Source: DATJIG01 sp050260515
GTDB taxonomy: Bacteria; Pseudomonadota; Alphaproteobacteria; SMXQ01
Length of the DNA: 64,000 nt
Direction of reading: 5' to 3'
Assembly (NCBI GenBank): GCA_050260515.1
Contig: JBLNCI010000007.1
Location: 106,609-170,608, forward strand
The notes under the pieces are model-generated. The model did no database searches, was not told the DNA's origin, and worked only from the letters and a program-made list of their open reading frames with translations. Numbering within the stretch: the first letter of the stretch is position 1; each line of letters begins with the position of its first letter. Shown here one piece after another: positions 16,401 through 24,512 of this stretch. The position numbers and the translations under genes are program-made.

Positions 16401-17662
16401 GCGAAGATCTCGCCGTAGCGGCCCCAGCCGATGACGGTCCGCAGCGTGTGCTCGGCGTAGTCCTCGCTCATGTGGTCCTCGAGCTCGTCGCGGAACCGGC
16501 TCTTCGGAGCGCGGTGCGTCGGCCGCTCGTCGAGCACGCGGCGGATGTGGGCGGCGAGCGGCACGAAGGCCAGCACCTGACGCGCGAACAGGCGCTTGCG
16601 GTCTTCGGTGTCCGCGTCGGCGAAGGTGCGACCGATCGGCGTGAGCCGGATGTCGCCTTCCTCAGCCTCGGCGAGGCGCAGGAGCTGTAGCGCGTCGGCG
16701 GCCGGGAACAGGTCGTCGATCTCCATATTGAGCTCCTTGGCGATCTCCGGTAGATCGGCCCGCCCCTCGTAGCCCGCGACCGTCTCGATGAGACCCGCCA
16801 TCGTGTTCGGTCCCACGCGCGGCAGCAGCAGCGCGATGCCGGTGCCGGGCATGCGGTCGGCGCGCAGCGGGATGCGCGGCTTGCGCGCCGTCATTTCCAC
16901 GTAAATGCTGTCGACGAGTTCGCGAAACGGCGGGTCCTCGCGGTCGCGCGGGTGCGGCAGGTCGACGCGGATCTCGCGAGCGACGCGGCCGGGATCGGAC
17001 GAGAATACGAGAATACGGTCGCACATCAGCACCGCCTCCTCGATGTTGTGCGTGACCATCAGCACCGCTTCGATCGGAAGCTGGCCGTCGGACCACAATT
17101 CGAGAAAATCGGTGCGCAGGTTCTCCGCCGTCAGCACGTCGAGCGCCGAGAACGCCTCGTCCATCATCATGATCTTGGGATGCACAACGAGCGCCCGGGC
17201 GAATCCGACGCGCTGGCGCATGCCGCCCGAGAGCTCCTTCGGGTACGCGGATTCGAAACCGTCGAGGCCGATCAGATCGATGGCCGACAAGGCGCGCTTG
17301 CGGATCTCGGTGTCGGGAAGACCGAGGGCTTCGAGTCCTATCGCGACGTTCTCAAGCACGGTCAGCCACGGGAACAGCGCGAAGGTCTGGAACACCATCG
17401 CGATGCCCGGCGCCGGTCCGCGAACCGGCTTGCCGTCATAGAAAATGGTGCCGGCGGTCGGCCGCGCCAATCCGGCGATCAGGCGCAGCAAAGTCGACTT
17501 TCCCGACCCCGACCGGCCGAGGAGCCCGACGATCTCGCCTTCCCTCAGGGCGAGATTGACGTCGTCGAGCACCAGCAGGTCCTCGCCGGAGCCCTTCGGG
17601 AACGACTGCCGTACGTTGCGGACTTCGAGCAGCATCGTGTCGGCGACGGTGGTGTCGGGCAT
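16355..17662 (-). CDS. ABC transporter ATPase, nitrate/sulfonate type, with C-terminal AAA-associated domain
   Basis: A 435-residue protein. Residues 8 to about 260 are the nucleotide-binding domain: Walker A GRSGSGKS at 49-56, signature LSGGMRQRVGFARAL, Walker B IMMMDEAFSALD. The remaining 170 residues match the AAA-associated C-terminal domain found in some nitrate/sulfonate/bicarbonate importers (DLPEIAKELNMEIDDLFPAADALQLL), perhaps a regulatory or nucleic-acid-like module. Its start is 11 bases after the permease stop. No periplasmic binding protein gene lies nearby, so the substrate is open. Confidence 0.9.
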   Translation of the reverse strand: MPDTTVADTMLLEVRNVRQSFPKGSGEDLLVLDDVNLALREGEIVGLLGRSGSGKSTLLRLIAGLARPTAGTIFYDGKPVRGPAPGIAMVFQTFALFPWLTVLENVAIGLEALGLPDTEIRKRALSAIDLIGLDGFESAYPKELSGGMRQRVGFARALVVHPKIMMMDEAFSALDVLTAENLRTDFLELWSDGQLPIEAVLMVTHNIEEAVLMCDRILVFSSDPGRVAREIRVDLPHPRDREDPPFRELVDSIYVEMTARKPRIPLRADRMPGTGIALLLPRVGPNTMAGLIETVAGYEGRADLPEIAKELNMEIDDLFPAADALQLLRLAEAEEGDIRLTPIGRTFADADTEDRKRLFARQVLAFVPLAAHIRRVLDERPTHRAPKSRFRDELEDHMSEDYAEHTLRTVIGWGRYGEIFAYDDQHETFSLENPT

Positions 17663-17673
17663 GTCGGACTCCC

Positions 17674-19404
17674 TCAGGCCAGCCGGAAGCGGCGCTCGGC
17701 GTACCGGTACAGCGGGCGCCACAGGATGCGGTTGAATACGATCACGAGGATGCTCATCACGGCGATGCCGAGGACGACGCGCGGCTGGTCGCCGGCCTGA
17801 GTCGCGGCCGCGATGTACGAGCCGATACCACGCGCCTCAAGCCGCTGGTCGCCCCAGCTCACGAACTCGGCGACGATGCTCGCGTTCCACGAACCGCCGC
17901 TCGCCGTGATCGCGCCTGTCAGATAGTAGGGAAATATCCCGGGCAGCACGACCCTGCGCCACCACAACCAGCCGCGCACACGGAGGTTCGTCGCCGTGTC
18001 CCGCAGATCGTTGGGGAATGCCGACGCGCCGGCGATGACATTGAACAGGATGTACCACTGCGTCCCGAGGACGATTAGCGGGCTCAGCCAGATGTCGGGG
18101 TTGAGACTGAGGTGAACGATGGCGAACACCGCCACCGGGAACAGCAGATTGGCGGGAAACGCGGCGAGGAACTGGGCGACGGGCTGGACCGCCCGCGCGA
18201 GCCGCGGCCGCAGCCCGATCATGACGCCGATCGGCACCCAGAAGAGGCTCGCCAGCAGAATCAGCAGTGCGACCCGCACCAGCGTGAGCAGACCGAGACC
18301 GACGGCCGATAGGACGTCGGCCAGGGCGAACCACTGATCGATGAAGCGGGCAAGGCGGATCGCCGCATAGACCCCCGCGGTGAGAAGCGTGGCCAACCAC
18401 AGACGATCCGCCCAGCGCGAGGCGAGCCAGCGCGCGACGGCCGGTTCCCGGTCGATGCCGAGCGCCGAGCGCCGGAACGTCCACCGCATCGCGCGACGGA
18501 ACGGCGAGACGGCCGAGCGCACCAGCCCCGATCGCCGCAGCATCGTCAGAAACCACGACTCGGGCTCTTCCTGCCCCGGCGTCTGCTCGAACCGGAAGCG
18601 GTCGGCCCATGCCACCAGCGGCCGGAACAGGCACTGGTCGTATACGGCGATGACGACCAGCATCGTCAGGATCGCCCAACCGACGGCACCGAGGTCGCGT
18701 TGCTCGATCGCAAGCGCGATGTACGAACCGATTCCCGGCAACGTGATGGTGGTGTTGCCGACCGTGATCGCCTCGGCCGCCACGACGAAGAACCAGCCGC
18801 CCGACATCGACATCATCATGTTCCAGATCAGGCCCGGCATCGCGAACGGCACCTCGACCTTCCAGAACCGCATCCAGCCGGAGAGGCGGAACCCGCGCGC
18901 CGCCTCGTCGAGATCCTCGGGGAGCGTGCGCAGCGACTGATACAGGCTGAACGTCATGTTCCAGGCCTGGCTCGTGAAGATCGCGAAAATCGCCGCGAAT
19001 TCGGCGCCCAGCACCCGTCCCGGCGCGAGCGACAGGAACACGACGATGGTGAGCGAGATGAAGCCGAGGATCGGCACCGACTGCAGCACGTCGAGGATCG
19101 GGATCAGGATCAGCTCGGCACGGCGGCTTTTCGCGGCGACCGTCGCGTAGACGAACGTGAACACCAGCGACGCGGCGAGCGCGGCGAACATCCGCACGGT
19201 GGTCCGTAGCGCGTATTCGGGCAGGTTCAACGGATCGAGCGACACCGGCGTGACGTCGAGCGCCGCGAGCGGACTCAGCATCTGCTGTGCCGCCGTCGCG
19301 ATCATCGCGAACAATGCGGCCACGATCGCGAACGCCGCCGCATCCCACGCCGAGGGGATGCTGGGCCGCGTCGTCACCGATGTCGGCATGGGCTCGGGTG
19401 CCAT
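17674..19404 (-). CDS. ABC transporter permease with two fused BPD domains
   Basis: A 576-residue integral membrane protein. It contains two copies of the binding-protein-dependent permease domain. The coupling-helix EAA-like motifs are EDLDEAARGFRLSGWMRF in the first half and DLRDTATNLRVRGWLWW in the second. Each half has about six transmembrane segments. Importers of the nitrate/sulfonate class normally use two copies of a shorter protein, so this is a natural tandem fusion. It is transcribed ahead of its ATPase as a two-gene operon. Confidence 0.9.
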   Translation of the reverse strand: MAPEPMPTSVTTRPSIPSAWDAAAFAIVAALFAMIATAAQQMLSPLAALDVTPVSLDPLNLPEYALRTTVRMFAALAASLVFTFVYATVAAKSRRAELILIPILDVLQSVPILGFISLTIVVFLSLAPGRVLGAEFAAIFAIFTSQAWNMTFSLYQSLRTLPEDLDEAARGFRLSGWMRFWKVEVPFAMPGLIWNMMMSMSGGWFFVVAAEAITVGNTTITLPGIGSYIALAIEQRDLGAVGWAILTMLVVIAVYDQCLFRPLVAWADRFRFEQTPGQEEPESWFLTMLRRSGLVRSAVSPFRRAMRWTFRRSALGIDREPAVARWLASRWADRLWLATLLTAGVYAAIRLARFIDQWFALADVLSAVGLGLLTLVRVALLILLASLFWVPIGVMIGLRPRLARAVQPVAQFLAAFPANLLFPVAVFAIVHLSLNPDIWLSPLIVLGTQWYILFNVIAGASAFPNDLRDTATNLRVRGWLWWRRVVLPGIFPYYLTGAITASGGSWNASIVAEFVSWGDQRLEARGIGSYIAAATQAGDQPRVVLGIAVMSILVIVFNRILWRPLYRYAERRFRLA

Positions 19405-19501
19405 GGCCGCCGCTCACGATTGCCTGATGGAGCGCCCGCGATCGCGAGCCCGCACGCCCCTTAACATAGGCGCGCGGCCGACGCCATCCGGAGAAAACGA
19501 A

Positions 19502-19525
19502 AACCCCTGGCCGAGGCCAGGGGTT
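19502..19525 (-). terminator. Rho-independent terminator
   Basis: A near-perfect inverted repeat (AACCCCTGGC stem). On the minus strand it is followed by the T-rich run TTCGTTTTC. It lies 32 bases after the stop of the Pro/Tyr-repeat protein gene (minus strand), which it should terminate before the ABC permease gene. Confidence 0.75.
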
Positions 19526-19557
19526 GATCGAATTCGGTGCGACGGGGCGCGGGTGGC

Positions 19558-19992
19558 TCAGTTCACGATGCGCCACGATCCGTCGGGCTGCAGGCACGCA
19601 GTGCCATAGCTCGACCGCGGCACGCCGGCAACCACCGTGGTCGTGGTGTATTCGCGGCAATAGCGGCCGTCGCTGGTGCGATACGGGGCCGAGGCGGGGG
19701 TCGCGTCGACCATCGGCGACACGACTGGCGGCGGCGCGTAATACACGGGCGGCGGCGGCACGTAATAAACCGGGGGTGGCGGCGCGTAATAGACGGGCGG
19801 CGGGCTCACCACGACAAGGCTGCTATGGTAACGCGGGCCCCAGTACGGGTGATGGTGATAGGGCCGGTAGTGGCCCGAGCCGTAGGAGAAGGCGAAGGAA
19901 TCGGCGGCGGCCGGAGAGGGCGCGAGGGCAGCGGCCGCGGCGATAAAGGCAAGTCCGCCGCACCACCTGAGGATAGCGACCGGACGGATCAT
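19558..19992 (-). CDS. Secreted Pro/Tyr-repeat protein with C-terminal antigen-like domain
   Basis: About 144 residues. The signal peptide runs from MIRPVAILRW to about SPAAADS. A His/Tyr-rich stretch comes next, followed by three tandem eight-residue units of the PPPVYYAP type. The C-terminal module GRYCREYTTTTVVAG...YGTACLQPDGSW has two Cys residues and resembles the conserved end of alphaproteobacterial 17-kDa surface-antigen-like proteins. Probably periplasmic or outer-membrane associated, function unknown. I chose the internal Met at 19992 because the signal peptide begins there. A terminator follows. Confidence 0.8.
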   Translation of the reverse strand: MIRPVAILRWCGGLAFIAAAAALAPSPAAADSFAFSYGSGHYRPYHHHPYWGPRYHSSLVVVSPPPVYYAPPPPVYYVPPPPVYYAPPPVVSPMVDATPASAPYRTSDGRYCREYTTTTVVAGVPRSSYGTACLQPDGSWRIVN

Positions 19993-20047
19993 CTGGGGTT
20001 CTCCTGCACTACTGGGCCCAGACCTCGGACCCACGCTTCAACGAGAC

Positions 20048-20061
20048 ACCACAATTGTGGT
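20048..20061. promoter_or_regulatory. Perfect 14-base palindrome, possible operator
   Basis: ACCACAATTGTGGT is a perfect palindrome 56 bases upstream of the start of the minus-strand Pro/Tyr-repeat protein gene. It sits in an AT-richer pocket, so a regulator site is plausible. A run TTTTCT follows on the plus strand, so a weak terminator is the alternative reading. Confidence 0.35.
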
Positions 20062-20075
20062 TTTCTGAAGGAAAT

Positions 20076-20101
20076 TTTCCAGGCCCGAAAGGGGCTGGAA
20101 A
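20076..20101. other. Hairpin with GAAA tetraloop
   Basis: TTTCCAG (20076-20082) pairs with CTGGAAA (20095-20101). A G-G mismatch, three C-G pairs and a GAAA loop at 20087-20090 close the structure. It lies 15 bases from the palindrome, in the roughly 230-base gap between divergent genes. It could be an RNA structure or a second protein-binding site. No function is evident. Confidence 0.35.
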
Positions 20102-20225
20102 GGCCGGGGTTGGCTGGTCCACGGTGGCAGCCGTCGCACCGTCGTCGCGGCTCCAGGCTTCAATCCGCAGCGGCAGACAATCCGGGGCACCGCAATGCCG
20201 CGGCCGGATCACAAGGGGGGACAGC

Positions 20226-21194
20226 GTGCTCAACGTCGGAATCATCGGGCTCGGCCAGTGGGGTCGGCGCCTGGTCGAATCGGTCCAAGGTAAGAGCGAC
20301 CGGGTCCGGTTCGTTGCCGCGGCAACGGGCACACCGGCAAAGGCGGCGGCATTCGCCGCGCAGCACGGGATCGACCTGAAGTCCGACATCGCCACGCTGC
20401 TCGCGGATCCGACGGTCGCGGCGGTGGTCTCGTCGGGACCGGCCGGGCTTCATGCCGCCCACTCCCTCGCCGCGCTGCAGGCGGGCAAACATGTGCTCGC
20501 AATCAAGCCGATGGCGGTCCGTCGCGGCGACGCCGAGGCGCTGCGCGATGCCGCAGCGAAATCGGGCAAGCTTCTCGCGCTCGGCTACAACCGCTACTTC
20601 TACCCGGCGGTCGGGGAGCTCCGCCGACGCATCGCCGACGGAGAACTCGGGACGCTGCTCCACGCGGAGGGCAACTTCTGCGTCGACCGTTATTTCAAAT
20701 TCAAGCCGGGTGCCGACTGGAAGACAGACCGCAACCAGGTGCTCGCGGGCGCGCTCGCCGATCACATGCTGTACGCGATGATCGAGATGTTCGGACGGGT
20801 TGCCGAAGTCGAGGCCCACGGATCCACCCGGGCACTCGACATCCCCATCACCGACACCACGGCGGTGCTGCTGCGATTCAGGAACGGCGCCAGCGGGCTT
20901 CTCACCGCGATGGGCGCGACGGCGACGTATGAGCGCCTCACGGTATTCGGCTCCAAGGCATGGGCGGAGGTGCGGGGCGGCTCGCGCTTCGCCTTCCAGC
21001 CCGTGACCGGCGCCGGCACGGAGATCGGCTTTCCCGACTTCGACGCCGAACGCGCCGAGTTGGAGTCCTTCGCCGATGCGGTCGCGGGCGTGAAGCCGTT
21101 CCCGGTGCCGGTCGACCACGCGGTGCACAGCGTCGCCGTGCTCGAGGCGATCAACCGCGCCGCATCGACGGCGAAGCCGGTGGCGATCGACTGA
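20226..21194 (+). CDS. Gfo/Idh/MocA family oxidoreductase
   Basis: A 322-residue protein. The N-terminal Rossmann fold starts VGIIGLGQWG; the dinucleotide-proximal block is HVLAIKPMAVRRGDAEAL, with the Lys that is usually catalytic. The C-terminal alpha/beta domain contains GALADHMLYAMIEMFG in the place of the family GG-x-x-x-D-x-x-x-H-like motif. I chose the GTG at 20226 because AAGGGGGG precedes it by five bases and the Rossmann strand follows immediately. It is an NAD(P)-dependent sugar or cyclitol-type dehydrogenase of unknown substrate. It converges with a cupin gene 14 bases away. Confidence 0.85.
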   Translation: MLNVGIIGLGQWGRRLVESVQGKSDRVRFVAAATGTPAKAAAFAAQHGIDLKSDIATLLADPTVAAVVSSGPAGLHAAHSLAALQAGKHVLAIKPMAVRRGDAEALRDAAAKSGKLLALGYNRYFYPAVGELRRRIADGELGTLLHAEGNFCVDRYFKFKPGADWKTDRNQVLAGALADHMLYAMIEMFGRVAEVEAHGSTRALDIPITDTTAVLLRFRNGASGLLTAMGATATYERLTVFGSKAWAEVRGGSRFAFQPVTGAGTEIGFPDFDAERAELESFADAVAGVKPFPVPVDHAVHSVAVLEAINRAASTAKPVAID

Positions 21195-21208
21195 GGGGCC
21201 GGTGCGCC

Positions 21209-21733
21209 CTAGAGCCGGTTGTTCTTGCGCCGGATCTCGTGCTCCTCGTCGCTGAGGCCGATCCAGACGCCGCCCTTCCCCTCCTTCGCCGCCTCGACGG
21301 GGACACGCTTCGACATCTTCGCGCCGCGCGGATACCCGGCGATCTGGAGGAGATGCGCCTCCTCCTCGCCCACGCTCTCGAACCAGTAACGGCTGTTCTC
21401 CGGGAGCAGGATGCCTTCGTGCACGCCGTATTCGCCGAGCACCTTCCGGTCAGGCCCATAGAACCGCACCCGGCCCTTCAGGACCATGTAGATGAGGTCC
21501 ATGTTGGGGTGGTAGTGCAGGTTGTTCTCGCCACCCTGGTTGAGCACCTGCACCGATGCCCGGCAACTGTCGGTTCCCGCGAGCTTCACGTGCAGCTTCT
21601 TCCCGTGCGGAATCGCGACGTCGGGTCGCACGAACCCGAAGCTCTGGATTCCTTCCTCCGCCTTGAGATGGAACGCTTCCTTCTTCGCCTCGCCGAACAT
21701 GTCGTCCGAGGCGGCCTCGTTGGTCGCCGTCAT
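21209..21733 (-). CDS. Cupin-domain protein
   Basis: A 174-residue single-domain cupin. Motif 1 includes NNLHYHPNMDLIYMVLKGRVRFYG (His-x-His and a later acidic position). Motif 2 is in the GILLPENSRYWFESVG region, where the second metal His is not obvious. 3-hydroxyanthranilate dioxygenase-like cupins have a similar layout. There is no signal peptide. The substrate is unknown; it could be a small-molecule dioxygenase, isomerase or sensor. Confidence 0.8.
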   Translation of the reverse strand: MTATNEAASDDMFGEAKKEAFHLKAEEGIQSFGFVRPDVAIPHGKKLHVKLAGTDSCRASVQVLNQGGENNLHYHPNMDLIYMVLKGRVRFYGPDRKVLGEYGVHEGILLPENSRYWFESVGEEEAHLLQIAGYPRGAKMSKRVPVEAAKEGKGGVWIGLSDEEHEIRRKNNRL

Positions 21734-21805
21734 CTGCGCTCTCCCTGTCCCGCGTTCTTCTTTGCAGAAGTCTAGGCCCGCCGTCGCGGCGGAGGGAAGT
21801 GGCGG

Positions 21806-22585
21806 TTACCGGGCCAGCCGGTTCCTCTTGGGATGCAAGGGGTCGTAGACCGCTACGATGGCACCGTCGGGCCGGGCGACGCGACGGTCCTTGCCCTTGT
21901 AATCGAGACGTGACAGCACGTCGCGGATCATCGTAAGGCGCGCCGCCTTCTTGTCGTCCGCGTGCACGACCATCCACGGGGCGACCTCGTGATGCGTGCG
22001 CCTGAGCATGGCGTCGCGCGCGCGGCTGTAGTCGCGCCAGTGCTTCTGCGCCGCGGCGTCGATCGGGCTCACCTTCCACTGCGTCAGGGGATTCTTACGC
22101 CGATCCATGAGGCGGCGGCGCTGCTCGGCGCGCGAGATGTCGAGGTAGTACTTCAGTATCTCGATATCGGCGTGGACCAGATGCTGCTCCATCAGTGGCA
22201 CCGTCTGCATGAACTCCTCGTATTCCGATTCGCTGCAGAAGCCCATCACACGCTCGACCCCGGCGCGGTTGTACCAACTTCGGTTGAAGAAGACGACCTC
22301 GCCCCCCGCGGGCAGATGCGGCACGTAGCGCTGGAAGTACCACTCGCTCTGTTCGCGGTCCGACGGCTTGGCCAAGGCGACCACTCGCGTTTCGCGGGGG
22401 CTCATGTGCGCAACGAAGCGCTTGATCGTTCCGTCCTTTCCCGCGGCATCGCGGCCCTCGAGGATGATGAGCAGCTTGCGGCCGTTCGCGATCACATCCC
22501 TCTGCAGTTTGACGAGCTCGATCTGCGCGTCGCGCAAGGCGTGCTTGTAGGTCTTCTTCCCTCGAGCGCCATCGTCGTTCGCCAT
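21806..22585 (-). CDS. ppk2: Polyphosphate kinase 2
   Basis: A 259-residue PPK2 family enzyme, which moves phosphate between polyphosphate and nucleotides. Walker A is GRDAAGKDG at residues 44-52. Walker B is VVFFNRSWYNRAGVERVMGF at about 98-117. The lid-module residues are in DISRAEQRRRLMDRRKNPLTQWK. The length fits single-domain class I PPK2, which favours nucleoside diphosphates. Met at 22585 starts the conserved core; an in-frame upstream extension lacks similarity. It is divergent from the VOC gene. Confidence 0.93.
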   Translation of the reverse strand: MANDDGARGKKTYKHALRDAQIELVKLQRDVIANGRKLLIILEGRDAAGKDGTIKRFVAHMSPRETRVVALAKPSDREQSEWYFQRYVPHLPAGGEVVFFNRSWYNRAGVERVMGFCSESEYEEFMQTVPLMEQHLVHADIEILKYYLDISRAEQRRRLMDRRKNPLTQWKVSPIDAAAQKHWRDYSRARDAMLRRTHHEVAPWMVVHADDKKAARLTMIRDVLSRLDYKGKDRRVARPDGAIVAVYDPLHPKRNRLAR

Positions 22586-22817
22586 TTTCGCCTCATAGGT
22601 CGAGTCGCGGCCGCGCCGGCGCCACAGGCCGGCAGCCCGGTACGGGCACTCGCATTGATCTATGTCACAGCCATCCGGGCCACCGCCCACGTATTAATTT
22701 TGGGGCCACATGGCGCCTTTCGCTGCCGCAGGATCGCGCGGCATAGAGGAGCATGTACCGCGGGTGTGGGACATAGCGGACCGCGCAAGAGCCCGGAGCA
22801 CCAACCAGGAGAGCCAC

Positions 22818-23630
22818 ATGTTCGCTGAAATCAACCACATCGCGATGATCAGCTCCGAGTGGCCCATCCTCGGTCGGTTCTACGAGGCGGTGTTCGGGCT
22901 GAAGACCAGCACCGGGAAAAGCCGGCCGCTCAACGGCACGACCGTCGGCGACGGGCGGGTCGGGCTCAACATCAATCCTCGACGCGACCATTTCGCGCCG
23001 GGCCTGGATCACTTCGGATTCGTCGTCGAGGACGTCGCGCTCGTCGAGGATCGCCTCAGGCGCAAGTATCCCAAGGCCAGCCTCGTCAGGCGTCCGACCA
23101 CTCGCCCGTTCGCCGCGTTCAGCGGCGCCGATCCCGACGGCAACATCTTCGATCTGGCGCAGCGGAAGAACGACACCCGCTCGCAGGTCTACGCCGACCA
23201 GGCTGCGAACGGGTGGCAGCAGGACCGCTACTTCACCAAGTATGCCATCCGCACCGTCAACGCCGACGATGTGGCCGCGTTCTATGCCGACGTCTTCGAC
23301 CTCAAGCCGGTCAATACGCCGAAGGTCGCCGGCCATCACCTGACCGACGGCCGCGTCGTGCTCGCGATCCTGCCGTGGTCGCTGCGGGACTTCGAGGGTG
23401 GAGCCAATCTCCGCCCCGGCCCCGATCACGTCGGCTTCAAGGTCGAAAGCATCGAGGTACTGAAGAACGACATCGCGCGAATCACCGGTCTCAACTTCCA
23501 CTTCACGCCGGTTCCGCTCGGCGGCAGCCCCGAGGCCGATCTGCGGAAGGAGCTGTTCGCGAAGAGTGCGACGGGGAAGTTTCAGATGGCCGACCCGGAA
23601 GGCAACTGGATCGACGTCACCGACGAGTAG
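22818..23630 (+). CDS. Two-domain VOC (glyoxalase/dioxygenase-like) protein
   Basis: A 270-residue protein made of two vicinal-oxygen-chelate modules. The first (about 1-125) contains EINHIAMISSEWPILGRFYEAVFGL and GLDHFGFVVEDVALVEDRL. The second (about 135-270) contains YAIRTVNADDVAAFYADVFDL and GPDHVGFKVESI. Metal-ligand-type His and Glu residues are visible (HIAM, DHFGF, DHVGF). The start is chosen at AGGAGA plus seven bases, rather than the in-frame ATG at 22710. It may be a dioxygenase, isomerase or resistance protein; the substrate is unknown. Confidence 0.85.
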   Translation: MFAEINHIAMISSEWPILGRFYEAVFGLKTSTGKSRPLNGTTVGDGRVGLNINPRRDHFAPGLDHFGFVVEDVALVEDRLRRKYPKASLVRRPTTRPFAAFSGADPDGNIFDLAQRKNDTRSQVYADQAANGWQQDRYFTKYAIRTVNADDVAAFYADVFDLKPVNTPKVAGHHLTDGRVVLAILPWSLRDFEGGANLRPGPDHVGFKVESIEVLKNDIARITGLNFHFTPVPLGGSPEADLRKELFAKSATGKFQMADPEGNWIDVTDE

Positions 23631-23660
23631 CTCGGCTGCCTCGCGGCGCCACGGCACCGC

Positions 23661-24317
23661 TCACTTGTTGAGCCACCTGGGGCCGCTCACATACGGGCTG
23701 CCGTGCTCGTAGAAGCGCAGCACGCGATGGGTCTCGGTCGAAATGCCGATGCGGACGCTTTCGCCCAGGATCTTGACCGGGCGCAACGCGGTGCCGAGCC
23801 ACAAGGGCCCAGCGGCGCATAAGTCGGTGCCGTCGAGCGACCGATCGATGCTGAGCGCGGTCGCCAGCCGGCCCGGCCCGCGCGCCAGATCCCGCGGCTT
23901 CGCTCCAGGACGCCTCTTCTCCATGAGGGGAATGCCGTCCATCGGCTCGAGAGCCCGCAGCAACGCTCCAGCACCGATACCCGGGACCTCGCCGCACACG
24001 TTCAGGGCGTGCCAGCAGCCATAGATGAAGTAGATGTACGCGTGCCCGCGCTCCAGGAACAGCGACCGGTTACGGGGCGTGGGACCGCGGAACCCGTGGC
24101 AGCTCGCGTCGCCGATGACGTACGCCTCGGTTTCGACGATACGGCCGGCTATTCGTCCCTCGGGCGTCTCGCGCACAAGGGTCTTGCCAATGAGGAAGCG
24201 CGCAAGGGCCTCGGTGTCGATGGGCAGCTCGCGGCGGGCAAGACGCCGCAAGCGCCCTCCGTGTAACGGCTCGGAGGCCGGACGTCTCCGGCTCGGCAGC
24301 ACTTTCTCGGTATCCAT
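23661..24317 (-). CDS. DNA-3-methyladenine glycosylase (AAG/MPG type)
   Basis: A 218-residue DNA repair enzyme that excises alkylated purines such as 3-methyladenine. AAG-family blocks are LARFLIGKTLVRE, GRIVETEAYVIGDASCHGFRG (with the catalytic Glu), RNRSLFLERGHAYIYFIYG, GIGAGALLRALEP and ARGPGRLATAL. The size fits bacterial members. Met at 24317 was preferred over an upstream in-frame start, since the extra 41 residues show no family similarity. It converges with the VOC gene across 30 bases. Confidence 0.93.
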   Translation of the reverse strand: MDTEKVLPSRRRPASEPLHGGRLRRLARRELPIDTEALARFLIGKTLVRETPEGRIAGRIVETEAYVIGDASCHGFRGPTPRNRSLFLERGHAYIYFIYGCWHALNVCGEVPGIGAGALLRALEPMDGIPLMEKRRPGAKPRDLARGPGRLATALSIDRSLDGTDLCAAGPLWLGTALRPVKILGESVRIGISTETHRVLRFYEHGSPYVSGPRWLNK

Positions 24318-24512
24318 TGCTTCTCTGAAAACACCTAGGCGAAGCGGGGTCCGCGTACCGTCCGCGCCCGTACCCACTTTCTCATTGTTCCTAATGGAAA
24401 AACCTGAGGCAAAGCGCAACCTTGCCGCGATTTTGCCCAAATCTGGCAGTACCCGGCTTCACCGGCTCAGGGACTTATGCCGGCCAGACGAAGAAGCTGG
24501 AGGTGAATCATC

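Noticed and set aside
19735..19800. Short tandem DNA repeats considered as a CRISPR-like array
   Set aside because: The units are about 24 bases with no spacers and encode the PPPVYYAP peptide repeats.
24335..24380. Segment whose plus-strand translation reads like SGVRVPSAPVP, a pattern often produced by the 3' end of tRNA genes
   Set aside because: The T-loop is not canonical, no 5' half can pair as an acceptor stem upstream, and no CCA end is present. It is not reported as a tRNA or attachment site.
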